Assembly (NCBI GenBank): GCA_022495995.1
Contig: JAFEMH010002433.1
Location: forward strand, 266,001 to 330,000
DNA from: Adenophora triphylla var. japonica
Taxonomy: Eukaryota > Streptophyta > Magnoliopsida > Asterales > Campanulaceae
Reading direction: 5' to 3'
Length of the DNA stretch: 64,000 nt
Positions 63,726 through 64,000 of this stretch are shown one piece after another. Made by a program: the position numbers and the translations under genes. Numbering within the stretch: position 1 is the stretch's first letter; each line of letters begins with the position of its first letter. The notes beneath the pieces are model-generated. The model was not told where the DNA came from, did not search any database, and worked only from the letters and a program-made list of their open reading frames with translations.

Positions 63726-64000
63726 TGGTGAAAAGTCTTCATTTTATGAACAGGTTTGAATCAATTAGAGAGGCATACCATACCGCGGCCGCACCCCCCT
63801 TTCATGCTCGATACCAGTCTACATGACGGCTAGGCCGGCGCCCTCGGAGGGCGCCGGGCCCTTTGCCAGAACAACGAGCCATAACACCCAATTAGACTAT
63901 CAATTCTTAACTTAATGGTGAATCAATATTCAACCAAAGCAAGTAGATCCGCATACTCACATCACATTTTTAAATGCGTGGCTATGCATTTGAACAAACT
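63726..64000. other. Window edge, unassigned
   Basis: Contains a GC-rich patch (GCCGGCGCCCTCGGAGGGCG near 63,835) and no recognisable gene. It probably still belongs to the copia element's upstream region. Confidence 0.4.

Larger units (their letters stand above)
58171..64000 (-). mobile_element. Ty1/copia LTR retrotransposon, decayed, 5' end not in window
   Basis: Minus-strand gag, integrase and RT remnants in the Ty1/copia order (INT before RT) lie between a 3' LTR at 58,171-58,657 and the window edge. No copy of that LTR is found upstream of gag within 1.3 kb, so the 5' LTR is either beyond 64,000 or lost. The right limit given is the window edge, not a measured boundary. Confidence 0.85.

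Overview
The window is plant nuclear DNA, most likely from a eudicot. The evidence is plant LTR-retrotransposon lineages (Ty3 TAT, Ty3 chromovirus, Ty1/copia), a CACTA element, Helitron 3' ends, at least eleven Stowaway-type MITEs, Tourist-type and MULE-type elements, a tRNA-derived SINE, a nuclear tRNA-Ala with no encoded CCA, and a decayed NudC/BOBBER-type gene with plant-like introns. I see no intact protein-coding host gene; nearly all coding potential belongs to mobile elements, usually frameshifted. The species cannot be fixed from the sequence alone.

Left part (1-15,302): the 3' end of a CACTA element (to 1584) lies 7 bp before the 5-bp target duplication of a 13.7-kb minus-strand Ty3 TAT-lineage element (1596-15,297, TSD GTAGT). 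That element carries gag, protease, RT, two RNase H modules and integrase on the minus strand. On the plus strand, downstream of pol, it carries a spliced antisense gene with its own TATA box and leader intron. A solo copia-type LTR (5049-6499, TSD GCTTT) sits inside one of the antisense gene's introns.

Middle (15,303-36,127): a CA/CT-rich spacer, an intact tRNA-Ala(CGC), the NudC-like pseudogene, a 4.9-kb chromovirus (18,205-23,144, TSD TCATC, LTRs differing by one indel), a Stowaway MITE, and a TRIM-like remnant split by a 9.8-kb non-autonomous TAT-like element (24,164-33,979). This last element has almost identical LTRs, ruined pol frames and a second, divergent antisense multi-exon ORF. 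A solo TAT-type LTR (34,458-36,122, TSD ATTAT) containing a nested LTR fragment follows.

Right part (36,128-58,090): AT-rich DNA packed with DNA transposons. These include Stowaway MITEs, a Tourist-like element holding about 550 bp of (TTA)n, a Tourist-like element hosting a 1.95-kb near-perfect foldback palindrome with eight copies of a 27-bp inner palindrome, two more MULE-like elements with perfect 9-bp TSDs, a hAT-type element, a tRNA-derived SINE with a 17-bp TSD, three Helitron 3' ends, and another inverted-repeat element. The edge (58,171-64,000) is a decayed minus-strand Ty1/copia element; its 3' LTR is present and its 5' LTR is not seen.

The items most worth following up are the antisense spliced genes in two unrelated TAT elements, the young-LTR/dead-pol element, the foldback element with repeated inner palindromes, and a shared ACGA-C-TCGT palindrome core with family-specific arms in two copia-type elements. 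All calls come from reading the sequence; no database search was run.
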